The position numbers and the translations under genes are program-made. DNA of 52,435 nt from Muribaculaceae bacterium (GTDB lineage: Bacteria; Bacteroidota; Bacteroidia; Bacteroidales; Muribaculaceae), in contig JAFZKD010000068.1 in assembly GCA_017553785.1 (NCBI GenBank), forward strand, positions 1-52,435, in the 5' to 3' direction. The notes below the pieces were generated by a model, which saw nothing but the letters and a program-made list of their open reading frames with translations, did no database searches and had not been told where the DNA came from. Positions 1 to 7,042 of the stretch are shown piece after piece. Every line of letters starts with the position of its first letter. The stretch's first letter is position 1.

Positions 1-97
1 CATAACCATATCCAGCAAGTAGTTGCTGCATCTCATCGAACGTAAAATCCGACGGCATCGACAGAAATCGCTTCAGTAGTTTATCCTTCTTGCTCAT
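1..97 (-). CDS. hicA: HicA-like toxin, N-terminal part (cut by window edge)
   Basis: Only the first 32 codons lie in the window; the ATG is at 97-95 and the frame runs off the left end. The peptide begins MSKKDKLLKRFLSMP and continues into FDEMQQLLAGYGY, which resembles the N-terminus of HicA toxins of Bacteroidetes, small double-stranded-RNA-binding-fold mRNA interferases. The catalytic His, normally just after this segment, is not visible. The HicB antitoxin would be expected immediately downstream, outside the window. A promoter with a TACATTTG box lies 20 bp upstream of the ATG and overlaps a 19-bp inverted repeat, which fits an autoregulated toxin-antitoxin operon. Identification rests on N-terminal similarity recalled from the family, so it is probable rather than certain. 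Confidence 0.68.
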   Translation of the reverse strand, partial: MSKKDKLLKRFLSMPSDFTFDEMQQLLAGYGY

Positions 98-117
98 GAC
101 CTAGTGTTTTGATGCCG

Positions 118-149
118 CAAATGTAACTAAAAAATAGTTACCACCCAAA
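118..149 (-). promoter_or_regulatory. Promoter of the HicA-like gene
   Basis: On the minus strand a TACATTTG -7 box (118-125) is preceded by a TTTG -33 box (146-149) with 20 bp between them. This matches the Bacteroidetes vegetative promoter layout (TTTG, about 19-21 bp, TAnnTTTG). The start codon lies 20 bp downstream of the -7 box. Confidence 0.65.
123..141. promoter_or_regulatory. Candidate operator: 7-bp inverted repeat overlapping the hicA promoter
   Basis: GTAACTA, five A residues, then TAGTTAC form a perfect inverted repeat. It overlaps the end of the -7 box and fills most of the spacer to the -33 box. A protein bound here would block RNA polymerase, as antitoxin or toxin-antitoxin complexes do in HicAB systems. 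Binding is inferred only from position and symmetry. Confidence 0.45.
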
Positions 150-371
150 TACTATTACAAAAATCTTGCCAAATGCTTTTTGTCATTAGATCAATGGCGC
201 TGGACGAATATCAGCACCTTGTGAATAATCGCTTATTTTTGACCATATTCAACATAACAAGATAATGAATTACCATAAAATGACCATTTTGTTTTTCAAG
301 CACTTGAAAAACAAATACTTTTATCATAAGGAATGACTATCAAATGCCTGTCGTTTTTCAATAATTAGTTG
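150..371. other. AT-rich intergenic region containing a 28-bp palindrome
   Basis: No gene is seen between the divergent hicA-like and lipoprotein genes. The region is AT-rich. Its main structure is a perfect 13-bp inverted repeat (288-300 and 303-315, arms TTTGTTTTTCAAG and its complement) separated by only 2 bp. It lies about 57 bp upstream of the lipoprotein -7 box. Confidence 0.6.
288..315. repeat. 28-bp near-continuous palindrome (13-bp arms, 2-bp centre)
   Basis: The arms are exactly complementary and the spacer is CA. It lies between two divergent promoters, so it is unlikely to be a terminator. Its position upstream of the lipoprotein promoter fits an activator or repressor site; a recombination site is also possible. 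Confidence 0.6.
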
Positions 372-379
372 TATTTTTG
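372..379 (+). promoter_or_regulatory. -7 box (TATTTTTG) of the lipoprotein gene
   Basis: TATTTTTG matches TAnnTTTG. Transcription would begin near 384. This excludes an in-frame upstream start at 369 and places translation at the ATG at 426 or 465. Confidence 0.5.
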
Positions 380-425
380 CAAGCGAGAGTTAAGCCGTTT
401 TTTCAAACTGAAAATTGTGACTTAT

Positions 426-1184
426 ATGAAACATGGTAGTTTTAATTTTGATACATTCGGGGCTATGAGAATAGTCCTTGTAGTGTTAATGGCTGTTGCA
501 TTGCCTTTCCTCCATATTTCATGCAACGATAAATCACGCTATAAAGAGAATGAAGTGATTCTTGAGATGTCTGACTACGTTGACCTGGGACTGCCTAGCG
601 GCACCTTATGGGCCACTCGCAACGTGGGTGCAAGCCGTCCTGAGGAGTGTGGCGACTACTTCGCTTGGGGTGAGACTAAGCCCAATACGGTCTATAGCAT
701 TAGAACCTATAAGTGGTTCGAAGATTTTGACAGATGTGGTGTGGATTATGGATGTGGAATCTGGCATAGTGGTTATATATATAAAAAATACAATGATACA
801 GACAACAAGATTGAACTGGATCCAGAGGACGATGCTGCCTATGTCAACTGGGGTTCGCAGTGGCGAATGCCATCGTTGGACCAGTTCAAAGAACTGGTTG
901 AGAAATGCGCTTTGAAAGGGATAGAATATAACGGTGTTATTGGTATGTTAGTAACAGGACCTAACGGGAAAATGTTGTTCTTGCCCGCCGCTGGCTTTCG
1001 TGGTGGCGGCGAACTGTTTGAGGTGGTGGATCACGGTAACTATTGGTCGCGCACACTCGATACGTCCGAAAAAGACGAATGCGCATTCAATCTGAGATTC
1101 GTTCCAAGGAGTACAATATGGCACCATTGTTTCCCTCGCGCCAAGGGACTCACCGTTCGTCCTGTGCGTGTTTCTCAGAATTAG
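426..1184 (+). CDS. Secreted lipoprotein with a Fibrobacter-type major paralogous (FISUMP-like) domain
   Basis: The protein has a hydrophobic signal segment ending in a lipobox (LHISC), so it is probably a lipoprotein. The mature part opens with YVDLGLPSGTLWATRNVGA, continues with YFAWGETKP, and ends with WRMPSLDQFKELVEKC, LFLPAAGFR, YWSRT and LTVRPVR. This is the usual arrangement of the widespread Bacteroidetes/Fibrobacteres surface domain of unknown function. Two starts are possible: 426 (A-rich upstream context, MKH start) and 465 (directly before the hydrophobic segment MRIVLVV); I chose 426. The promoter box at 372-379 excludes the longest open frame from 369. A strong hairpin terminator follows at 1208-1245, so the gene looks monocistronic. 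The molecular role is unknown. Confidence 0.82.
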   Translation: MKHGSFNFDTFGAMRIVLVVLMAVALPFLHISCNDKSRYKENEVILEMSDYVDLGLPSGTLWATRNVGASRPEECGDYFAWGETKPNTVYSIRTYKWFEDFDRCGVDYGCGIWHSGYIYKKYNDTDNKIELDPEDDAAYVNWGSQWRMPSLDQFKELVEKCALKGIEYNGVIGMLVTGPNGKMLFLPAAGFRGGGELFEVVDHGNYWSRTLDTSEKDECAFNLRFVPRSTIWHHCFPRAKGLTVRPVRVSQN

Positions 1185-1207
1185 CGCAGCAGCGTCTTTC
1201 CAGATAT

Positions 1208-1250
1208 AGTGCTGTTGATTATCTTTGTGGAGAATCAACAGCGCTTTTAT
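1208..1250 (+). terminator. Rho-independent terminator of the lipoprotein gene
   Basis: AGTGCTGTTGATT pairs with AATCAACAGCGCT (13 bp with one wobble) around a 12-base loop. It is followed by TTTTAT and further T-rich sequence. It lies 23 bp after the stop codon. Confidence 0.85.
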
Positions 1251-1298
1251 GTTTTTGTGTTTTTTTCGTCCCTATGGCGTCCCGAGAGGTGTGAAAAT

Positions 1299-1335
1299 CA
1301 AATGCAACGAGTTGATATTCAACTCGTTGCATTTG
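1299..1335. repeat. 17-bp perfect inverted repeat with 3-base loop
   Basis: CAAATGCAACGAGTTGA, then TAT, then its exact complement. It would form a very stable hairpin in either transcript. No T-run follows on either side. It may be the terminator of a lost tRNA copy, or the end of a small mobile repeat. Confidence 0.7.
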
Positions 1336-1337
1336 CT

Positions 1338-1355
1338 TGCGGAAAGGGGGGATTC
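1338..1355 (-). repeat. Partial copy of the tRNA-Ser 3' end
   Basis: TGCGGAAAGGGGGGATTC here matches TGCGGAAAGGGAGGGATTC at the 3' end of the real tRNA (1476-1494), with a single one-base gap. The similarity stops at the T-loop, and no D-arm or anticodon arm follows, so it is a fragment. Confidence 0.55.
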
Positions 1356-1440
1356 TTTCTCCGCTTCGCTGCGAAAGCGACCTGAAGGTCGATGGCGAAC
1401 CCAGTGTGTTCGAATCTGCAGCGCCTGTCACGTAAAAATG

Positions 1441-1470
1441 AAGAAAGAAGCCCACAAGGGACTTCTTCTT
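1441..1470 (-). terminator. Hairpin downstream of tRNA-Ser
   Basis: AAGAA(A)GAAG plus CCC pairs with GGG plus CTTCTTCTT around a short loop, with one bulged A. It starts 8 bp beyond the tRNA 3' end on the minus strand, and a CATTTTTACG tail follows. Confidence 0.6.
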
Positions 1471-1477
1471 CATTTTG

Positions 1478-1563
1478 CGGAAAGGGAGGGATTCGAACCC
1501 ACGGTACGCAAAGCGTACAACGGTTTTCGAGACCGCCCCGATCGACCACTCCGGCACCTTTCC
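1478..1563 (-). tRNA. tRNA-Ser (anticodon CGA)
   Basis: Read on the minus strand, the gene has acceptor GGAAAGG pairing with CCTTTCC, a G discriminator, and an anticodon stem GCGGT/ACCGT enclosing loop CTCGAAA, giving anticodon CGA for UCG codons. It has the long variable arm expected of class II tRNAs (a short hairpin with GTACGC/GCGTAC) and a T-arm with GGTTCGAATCC. CCA is not encoded. It has its own promoter about 100 bp upstream and a hairpin immediately downstream. Confidence 0.93.
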
Positions 1564-1665
1564 AGTCTTGCCCTCGGGATTTTCATAATCTTGGCGGCAC
1601 CTCAACAAATCAAGCAAGTGTGTTTGTTTTCGGTTTGCACAAGATTTCTCCCCCAAAAGCGGGTG

Positions 1666-1696
1666 CAAAATTAGGGCAAATTTTCCACCTGACAAA
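1666..1696 (-). promoter_or_regulatory. Promoter of tRNA-Ser
   Basis: On the minus strand a TTTG box (1693-1696) and a TAATTTTG box (1666-1673) are separated by 19 bp, an exact match to the Bacteroidetes layout. It sits directly after the rpe stop codon. Confidence 0.65.
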
Positions 1697-1702
1697 ATAT
1701 TT

Positions 1703-2347
1703 TCACAGATTTTTCAATCCGTCAATTGTCTTGATGGGATCCTCGGCTCCGAAGACGTAGCTGCCGGCAACAAGGATATCGGCACCCGCTTCGGCAAGCT
1801 GGGCTCCTGTCACGTCGTTGACACCGCCATCAATTTCGATTAGGGCATGGCTGCCGTTGAGGGTGATGAGCTGGCGCAGTTCACGCACCTTGTTGAGGGT
1901 CTGGACAATGAATTTTTGGCCTCCAAAACCCGGGTTGACCGACATAAGCAGCACGAGATCCACGTCACAGATGATGTCCTTCAACAATGATACTGGTGTG
2001 GCGGGGTTTAGCGACACGCCGGCTTGCATGCCTGCGTCGTGGATTTGCTGCACCACGCGGTTGAGATGGATACATGCTTCCTGATGAACAGTCATGATGG
2101 CGGCACCGCAGTCGCGCACCTCGTTGATGAACTTCTGCGGCTCGACAATCATCAAGTGGACGTCGAGGGGCTTTTGGCACAGGCGCTGCACGTGCTTGAT
2201 GACGGGGAACCCGAACGAGATGTTGGGCACGAATACGCCGTCCATCACGTCAAGGTGCAGCAAGTCGGCATTGCTACGGTTAATCATGTCGATGTCTTTG
2301 GCCAGGTTGCCAAAGTCGGCTGACAGTAGGGAGGGAGATACTTTCAT
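1703..2347 (-). CDS. rpe: Ribulose-phosphate 3-epimerase
   Basis: This cytosolic enzyme interconverts ribulose 5-phosphate and xylulose 5-phosphate in the pentose phosphate pathway. The 214 residues are a complete TIM barrel of normal length. The start MKVSPSLLSADFGNL holds the conserved SLLSADF segment. LHLDVMDGVFVPN carries the metal/catalytic Asp, HLMIVEP follows, MSVNPGFGGQKF is the phosphate-contact loop, and EIDGGV carries the second catalytic Asp. It lies 96 bp downstream of the DedA gene on the same strand. A TAAATTTG box at 2411-2418 probably gives it its own promoter. The assignment is secure. Confidence 0.96.
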   Translation of the reverse strand: MKVSPSLLSADFGNLAKDIDMINRSNADLLHLDVMDGVFVPNISFGFPVIKHVQRLCQKPLDVHLMIVEPQKFINEVRDCGAAIMTVHQEACIHLNRVVQQIHDAGMQAGVSLNPATPVSLLKDIICDVDLVLLMSVNPGFGGQKFIVQTLNKVRELRQLITLNGSHALIEIDGGVNDVTGAQLAEAGADILVAGSYVFGAEDPIKTIDGLKNL

Positions 2348-2410
2348 ATCTGTTCTGTTTTTGTATTATTTTTTTCAATCAACAGGAACAACGATGAACA
2401 AAACCAACAA

Positions 2411-2418
2411 CAAATTTA
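2411..2418 (-). promoter_or_regulatory. -7 box (TAAATTTG) of rpe
   Basis: It matches TAnnTTTG on the minus strand, 63 bp upstream of the rpe start in the gap after the DedA gene. No clear TTTG -33 box is seen, so it is tentative. Confidence 0.4.
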
Positions 2419-2443
2419 TGTTTAATTGCAGTTTTGATAGTTG

Positions 2444-3199
2444 TCAGTTGTTTTGGTTGTTTGATGAATCAGTTGTCGTTTGGTGGGTCGGACGCTTCCT
2501 GATCGCCTGGTAGGCCAGGAAGAGGACGATGAATATCGCGAGCGCATATCCTGCCCACGACAGATAGCGGTTGTAGTGCTCGAGTTGAGCCAACAGCTCC
2601 TGTTCAGGGAAGTGCAGACTCAGCCAATAGCCCAATCCTGCCAAAACCACGTTCCACAGTCCTGCTCCCAGCGTGGTGAACAACGCGAAAGTGCCAAAGT
2701 TCATGCGCGACAGTCCAGCGGGAATCGAGATGAGCTGACGGATAGCGGGAATCAACCTGCCCAAGAAAGTCGAGATGGCACCATGACGGTCAAAGTAGGC
2801 CTCGGCTTTCTCCACTTTCTCGGCGTTGATGAGGCACATGTGACCGATGCGGCTGTTGGCAAACGCATAGACTACAGGACGTCCGATGAGCAATGAGAGC
2901 ACATAGTTAATGACCGCGCCAATGAGCGCTCCTAGTGTGGCGATGATGACAATCATCATGATGTTCATGTCACCGTTTCTAGCCGCAAAATAGGCGGCAG
3001 GGGGTATCACCACCTCGCTAGGGAAGGGGATGAACGAACTCTCGATGGCCATCAGCAGCAGGATGGTGCCATAGGTCAAGTGCTCCTTGTACCAGTTATA
3101 GATGGTGACAATGTCGTGTGGCATGTAGAGCAGCACGGCGACGGCGGCTGCCAGCAGCACCACAAGTATAATAATGAGTTGTATCGTATCTTTTTTCAT
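2444..3199 (-). CDS. DedA family integral membrane protein
   Basis: This is a polytopic inner-membrane protein of the DedA/VTT family. Members are linked to polyprenyl-phosphate or phospholipid flipping and to maintaining the proton-motive force; the exact substrate here is unknown. The N-terminus is one hydrophobic helix. ESSFIPFPSEVVIPPAAYF is the conserved acidic/PFPSE re-entrant motif. FLGRLIPAIRQLISIPAG is the family signature with its two essential arginines. Further membrane segments follow, with a hydrophilic Gln/Asn/Thr-rich tail. I chose the ATG at 3199 (MKKDTIQL) over an upstream TTG codon. It is the third gene of a leftward set after udk and lptB, with 78 bp separating it from lptB. 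Confidence 0.93.
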   Translation of the reverse strand: MKKDTIQLIIILVVLLAAAVAVLLYMPHDIVTIYNWYKEHLTYGTILLLMAIESSFIPFPSEVVIPPAAYFAARNGDMNIMMIVIIATLGALIGAVINYVLSLLIGRPVVYAFANSRIGHMCLINAEKVEKAEAYFDRHGAISTFLGRLIPAIRQLISIPAGLSRMNFGTFALFTTLGAGLWNVVLAGLGYWLSLHFPEQELLAQLEHYNRYLSWAGYALAIFIVLFLAYQAIRKRPTHQTTTDSSNNQNN

Positions 3200-3277
3200 A
3201 TTAAACAACAATAGTTGTGGCAGATTGGATGAATGCTTCTTCCTGATAGGTGGTCACCCCATTGGGGCCTTGAAGGA

Positions 3278-4132
3278 TTAGTCGAATTTTTTCCTGCGGA
3301 AGATAAAGTTGTGACCCAGATATTTGTCGCGCACAGTCGGGTTCTCGGCCAGTTCCTCGCTGGTGCCCTGAAACAGGATTTTGCCCTCGAACAGCAGGTA
3401 GGCCCTGTCGGTGATGCTCAATGTCTCGGGGGCGTTGTGGTCGGTGATCAGGATGCCGATGTTTTTGCTCTTGAGGCTGTACACAATGCTCTGGATGTCC
3501 TCGACAGCAATGGGATCGACGCCGGCAAACGGCTCGTCAAGCATGATAAAGCGAGGATTGATGGCTAAACCGCGAGCGATCTCTGTTCGACGGCGTTCGC
3601 CACCCGACAAGCGGTTACCCAAGTTCTTGCGCACCTTTTGCAAGTGGAATTCACTGATCAACTGCTCAAGGCGGTCCTTTTGCTCGGCTGGCGTGAGTGA
3701 GGTCATCTCCAGTACGGTGCGGATGTTATCCTCTACACTGAGTGTGCGGAATACAGATGCTTCCTGCGGCAGATAGCCGATGCCCAGTTGGGCGCGCTTG
3801 TAAACGGGTAGGGTGGTGATGTCCACGTCGTTGAGGAACACGCGTCCCTCGTTGGGGGTCACCAGTCCGGTTGTCATATAGAAAGTTGTCGTCTTACCGG
3901 CTCCGTTAGGACCAAGTAAGCCGACAATTTCGCCCTGATGCACATTGATGGAAACATGATTGACGACCGTTCGCTGGCGGTATTTTTTTACCAGGTTGTC
4001 GGTGCTGAGCACGAGCGTTCCCGCCTCGCCCGACGCGTTTAGCCGTGCTGCTGTCTCCTTGTCATTGCGCTTGACTGGGGCGGTTGAAGCCTCGCCGGTG
4101 GCTTTGACGCTGTGTTGCCAAGGCAGTTTCAT
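3278..4132 (-). CDS. lptB: LPS export ABC transporter ATP-binding protein, N-terminally extended
   Basis: This is the cytoplasmic ATPase that powers lipopolysaccharide extraction from the inner membrane through LptFG. Walker A is [12 protein letters not shown] (residues 71-82), the ABC signature is LSGGERRR, Walker B is [14 protein letters not shown], and the H-loop is ITDHNA. The core from [17 protein letters not shown] has normal length. It is preceded by about 40 hydrophilic, low-complexity residues that are unusual for the family. The ATG at 4132 overlaps the udk stop as ATGA, which supports translational coupling and the long form. A GTG codon at residue 41 (4012-4010) would give the standard-length protein. 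LptF/G/C are not in the window. Confidence 0.92.
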   Translation of the reverse strand: MKLPWQHSVKATGEASTAPVKRNDKETAARLNASGEAGTLVLSTDNLVKKYRQRTVVNHVSINVHQGEIVGLLGPNGAGKTTTFYMTTGLVTPNEGRVFLNDVDITTLPVYKRAQLGIGYLPQEASVFRTLSVEDNIRTVLEMTSLTPAEQKDRLEQLISEFHLQKVRKNLGNRLSGGERRRTEIARGLAINPRFIMLDEPFAGVDPIAVEDIQSIVYSLKSKNIGILITDHNAPETLSITDRAYLLFEGKILFQGTSEELAENPTVRDKYLGHNFIFRRKKFD

Positions 4133-4752
4133 TTCTTTTTGTTGGTAGTCAGGCGACCCTTGATGTAGTCGGTGATCAGGTTGATGGCCACCTCGTTGTT
4201 GCCGCCTTCAGGAATAATGATGTTGGCAAATTTCTTGGTCGGCTCGATGTGCAGCTGGTGCATGGGCTTGAGCACGCGCTGGTAGCGTTCGATGACGGCT
4301 TCGGCGGTTCGGCCACGCTCGATGCAGTCACGGGAGATGACGCGAATCAGGCGGTCATCGCCATCGGCATCCACAAACACTTTGATATCCATCATCTTGC
4401 GCAGACGGGCGTCAACAAGGGCCATGATTCCCTCGATGAGCACCACATCGTGGGGACCCATGGGGACGGTCTCTTTTTGGCGCGAGCAGGTCAGGTAACT
4501 GTAAGTGGGCATTTCGATGGACTCACCCTTCTTGAGCATCTTCACATGCTCCAGCAGCAGGTTCCAATCAAATGCAGCGGGTTCATCAAAGTTGATGTTC
4601 TGACGCTCCTCTACGGGGACATGGCTTGAATCCTTGTAATAGGAGTCTTGAGAAATCACACCTACTTCGCCCTCGGGAAGGCGTTCCATAATTTTACGCA
4701 CTACAGTGGTCTTTCCTGAGCCGGTGCCGCCGGCAATACCGATGATAATCAT
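4129..4752 (-). CDS. udk: Uridine kinase
   Basis: It phosphorylates uridine and cytidine to UMP and CMP in pyrimidine salvage. The 207-residue P-loop kinase is of normal length: [12 protein letters not shown] is Walker A near the N-terminus, SQDSYYKD and [10 protein letters not shown] are the conserved nucleoside-site motifs, VLIEGIMAL is the Walker B region, and RDCIERGR is the lid. It is the promoter-proximal gene of the leftward set with lptB, which it overlaps by 4 bp. A TACCTTTG box at 4820-4827 lies 67 bp upstream of the start. Confidence 0.96.
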   Translation of the reverse strand: MIIIGIAGGTGSGKTTVVRKIMERLPEGEVGVISQDSYYKDSSHVPVEERQNINFDEPAAFDWNLLLEHVKMLKKGESIEMPTYSYLTCSRQKETVPMGPHDVVLIEGIMALVDARLRKMMDIKVFVDADGDDRLIRVISRDCIERGRTAEAVIERYQRVLKPMHQLHIEPTKKFANIIIPEGGNNEVAINLITDYIKGRLTTNKKK

Positions 4753-4819
4753 AACATTAACTTGATTTTATAGTTCACACTTAATGCTGAATGATGTCAC
4801 ATGGACACATTCAAACATA

Positions 4820-4827
4820 CAAAGGTA
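4820..4827 (-). promoter_or_regulatory. -7 box (TACCTTTG) of the udk-lptB unit
   Basis: It matches TAnnTTTG on the minus strand in the divergent gap to dnaK. No convincing TTTG -33 element is seen at the expected distance. Confidence 0.45.
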
Positions 4828-4907
4828 GCAAAAATAATGACAATTCTAGAGACTTTTTTCAAGAAATCTTGAAAATTTTTTGTCCGGCAACTTGTCACAC
4901 AGCGGAC

Positions 4908-4934
4908 TGTCAGTATTGCTGACAATGTGTCAGC
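4908..4934. promoter_or_regulatory. Two overlapping dyads of TGTCAG/CTGACA upstream of dnaK
   Basis: TGTCAG-N5-CTGACA (4908-4924) overlaps GCTGACA-N3-TGTCAGC (4918-4934), so three half-sites share one central arm. A further TTGTCAC half-like site lies at 4892-4898. The right-hand dyad is centred about 45 bp upstream of the predicted sigma-54 start. It is a probable regulator binding site for heat-shock or stress control of dnaK. Confidence 0.55.
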
Positions 4935-4944
4935 CTGTTGTGAT

Positions 4945-4960
4945 TGGCACACGGTTTGCA
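4945..4960 (+). promoter_or_regulatory. Sigma-54 (RpoN)-type promoter of dnaK
   Basis: TGGCACACGGTTTGCA matches the -24/-12 consensus TGGCAC-N5-TTGCA, with the invariant GG and GC separated by exactly 10 bases. Transcription would start near 4971, giving an 84-base leader. No TAnnTTTG box is seen in the same stretch. It is a strong sequence match without experimental support. Confidence 0.6.
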
Positions 4961-5054
4961 AGAATATGGGAGGTGACCTGTGTCATGTGGTCACCACTCA
5001 AGATTGAATTAACAACATTAAAAACATAAAAACTAAAGAAAGAGAGATTTTATT

Positions 5055-6983
5055 ATGGGAAAGATTATTGGTATCGATTTAGGAACAACTAACTCGTGTG
5101 TTTCGGTTCTGGAAGGCTCAAAGCCTGTTGTGATTCCCAACAGCGAAGGCCGCAACACGACGCCTTCGGTAGTTGCTTTCAAGGATGGTGGCGAACGCAT
5201 CGTGGGCGATCCCGCTAAGCGCCAGGCCATCATGAACCCCACGGGTACCGTATTTTCTATCAAACGTTTCATGGGCGAGCAGTATGACCATGTCCTGAAG
5301 GATGTGGAGCGCGTGCCCTACAAGGTGGTGAACAACGGCAGCAACCAGCCCCGCGTGGAGATTGCAGGTCGCCAGTACACCCCGCAAGAGATTTCGGCAA
5401 TGATTCTCCAGAAGATGAAGAAGACTGCCGAGGATTATCTTGGAACCACCGTCGACGAGGCTGTGATTACCGTGCCTGCCTATTTCAACGATGCCCAGCG
5501 CAAAGCCACTAAGGAAGCCGGTGAGGTTGCTGGCCTGAAGGTGCAGCGCATTGTCAACGAGCCTACCGCAGCCGCTCTGGCCTATGGTCTGGACAAGGAC
5601 AACAGCGACAAGCGCATCGCAGTGTTTGATTTGGGTGGCGGTACGTTTGATATCTCGATTCTGGAACTGGGTGACGGCGTGTTTGAGGTAAAGGCCACTA
5701 ATGGTGACACCCACCTGGGTGGTGACGACTTCGACCAGCGCATCATCACTTGGCTTGCCGATGAGTTCCAGCAGGAGAACAACATGGACCTGCGCAAGGA
5801 TCCCATGGCTCTGCAGCGCTTAAAAGAAGCAGCCGAGAAGGCCAAGATCGAACTTTCCAGCTCCACCAGCACCGAGATCAATCTACCTTATATCACCCAG
5901 CTTGACGGTATGCCCAAGCACTTGGTGAAGACCCTTTCGCGTGCCAAGTTTGAGCAGTTGTGCGATGACTTGATCCAGAGCACTATCGAGCCTTGCCGCA
6001 AGGCGCTTGCCGATGCTGGATTGTCGACCAACGATATCAACGAGGTGATTCTCGTGGGTGGTTCAACCCGTATTCCCGCTGTTCAGCAGATTGTGGAGAA
6101 GTTCTTCGGCAAAGCTCCCTCTAAGGGCGTTAACCCCGACGAGGTAGTCGCTGTGGGTGCCGCTATCCAAGGCGGTGTGCTCACTGGCGATGTCAAGGAC
6201 GTGCTGCTGCTCGACGTGGTGCCCCTGAGCGTGGGTATTGAGACCCTGGGTGGTGTGATGACCAAGCTCATTGATGCCAACACCACAATTCCCGCCCGTC
6301 GCAGCCAAATATTCTCGACTGCTGCCGACAATCAGCCCGAGGTGGAGATCCACGTGTTGCAGGGTGAGCGTCCCATGGCTAAGGATTGTAAGACTTTGGG
6401 TCGTTTCCACTTGGATGGTATCGCTCCCGCTCCCCGTGGCATTCCTCAGATCGAGGTGACCTTTGAGGTCGATGCCAACGGTATCATGAACGTGAGCGCC
6501 AAGGACAAGGCCACCGGCAAGGAGCAGAGCATCCGCATCGAGGCTTCGAGCGGATTGAGTGACGCCGAGATCCAGCGCATGAAGGATGAGGCTACCGCCA
6601 ACGCCGCAGCTGATGCCGCCGAGAAGGAGCGTGTGGACAAGATCAATGGTGCTGACGCCCTCATCTTCCAAACCGAGAAGGTGCTCAAGGATAGCGGAGA
6701 CAAACTGCCCGCCGACATCAAGGGTCAGATCGAGGGTGCCCTTGGCAAACTCAAGGATGCCCACAAGAACCAGGATCTCGCTGCCATCGACACCGCTTCT
6801 GCCGAACTGAATTCTCTGTTCGAGAAGATGTACCAGCAGGCAGGTGGCGCTCAGGGCCAGCCCGGAGCAGGCTTCGACCCCAGTAACATGGGTGGCGCAG
6901 GCTTCCAGGGCAATCCTGGCGGCAGCGCTCCCAACCAGGGCGGAGACAACGTCGAGGACACCACCTACGAGGAAGTGAAGTAA
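5055..6983 (+). CDS. dnaK: Chaperone DnaK (Hsp70)
   Basis: This is the ATP-dependent cytosolic chaperone that works with DnaJ and GrpE. The 642 residues are full length. [14 protein letters not shown] is the phosphate-1 motif, [13 protein letters not shown] and FDLGGGTFD are nucleotide-site motifs, and [11 protein letters not shown] is the adenosine motif. [14 protein letters not shown] marks the linker and start of the substrate-binding domain. A helical lid and a Gly/Gln/Asn-rich tail follow, ending in EEVK. DnaJ and GrpE are not adjacent, so the gene is monocistronic with a terminator 24 bp after the stop. The upstream region has a sigma-54-type promoter and dyads. Confidence 0.98.
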   Translation: MGKIIGIDLGTTNSCVSVLEGSKPVVIPNSEGRNTTPSVVAFKDGGERIVGDPAKRQAIMNPTGTVFSIKRFMGEQYDHVLKDVERVPYKVVNNGSNQPRVEIAGRQYTPQEISAMILQKMKKTAEDYLGTTVDEAVITVPAYFNDAQRKATKEAGEVAGLKVQRIVNEPTAAALAYGLDKDNSDKRIAVFDLGGGTFDISILELGDGVFEVKATNGDTHLGGDDFDQRIITWLADEFQQENNMDLRKDPMALQRLKEAAEKAKIELSSSTSTEINLPYITQLDGMPKHLVKTLSRAKFEQLCDDLIQSTIEPCRKALADAGLSTNDINEVILVGGSTRIPAVQQIVEKFFGKAPSKGVNPDEVVAVGAAIQGGVLTGDVKDVLLLDVVPLSVGIETLGGVMTKLIDANTTIPARRSQIFSTAADNQPEVEIHVLQGERPMAKDCKTLGRFHLDGIAPAPRGIPQIEVTFEVDANGIMNVSAKDKATGKEQSIRIEASSGLSDAEIQRMKDEATANAAADAAEKERVDKINGADALIFQTEKVLKDSGDKLPADIKGQIEGALGKLKDAHKNQDLAAIDTASAELNSLFEKMYQQAGGAQGQPGAGFDPSNMGGAGFQGNPGGSAPNQGGDNVEDTTYEEVK

Positions 6984-7006
6984 ATTTTCGAGTAATAATT
7001 ATTAGG

Positions 7007-7042
7007 ACGGCATGTCGCTGTGATGCGATATGCCGTTTTTTT
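7007..7042 (+). terminator. Rho-independent terminator of dnaK
   Basis: ACGGCATGTCGC pairs with GCGATATGCCGT (12 bp with one G-T pair) around TGTGAT and is followed by seven T residues. Confidence 0.92.

Larger units (their letters stand above)
1251..1477. other. Intergenic region of stacked hairpins with a partial repeat of the tRNA-Ser 3' end
   Basis: No protein-coding gene is supported here. From left to right it holds a 17-bp perfect hairpin (1299-1335), a copy of the tRNA-Ser acceptor/T-arm end (1338-1355), two small hairpins (GCTTCGC/GCGAAAGC and GACCT-GA-AGGTC), and the hairpin just downstream of the tRNA on its own strand (1441-1470). The pattern looks like a decayed second tRNA-plus-terminator unit. 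Confidence 0.5.
4753..5054. other. Divergent regulatory region between udk and dnaK
   Basis: This 302-bp gap holds no gene. It contains the udk promoter box (4820-4827), several copies of TGTCA/TGTCAG and its complement (4893-4933), and a sigma-54-type promoter (4945-4960) reading toward dnaK. Confidence 0.7.

Noticed and set aside
1341-1432. A possible second tRNA gene on the minus strand
   Set aside because: Only the 3' acceptor/T-arm end is similar; there is no 5' acceptor strand, D-arm or anticodon arm.
1219-1695. Open frames on both strands across the tRNA-Ser region
   Set aside because: They run through the tRNA gene and several hairpins; the translations show no family resemblance.
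5033-5054. A strong ribosome binding site (AGAAAGAGAGA) before dnaK
   Set aside because: It is purine-rich but not clearly Shine-Dalgarno-like; initiation in this phylum depends mainly on A-rich context, so it was not listed as a special site.
6063-6764. Long open frame (233 codons) on the strand opposite dnaK
   Set aside because: It lies wholly inside a conserved gene, its product is low-complexity and His/Gly/Leu-rich with no recognisable domain, and it is explained by the codon bias of dnaK.
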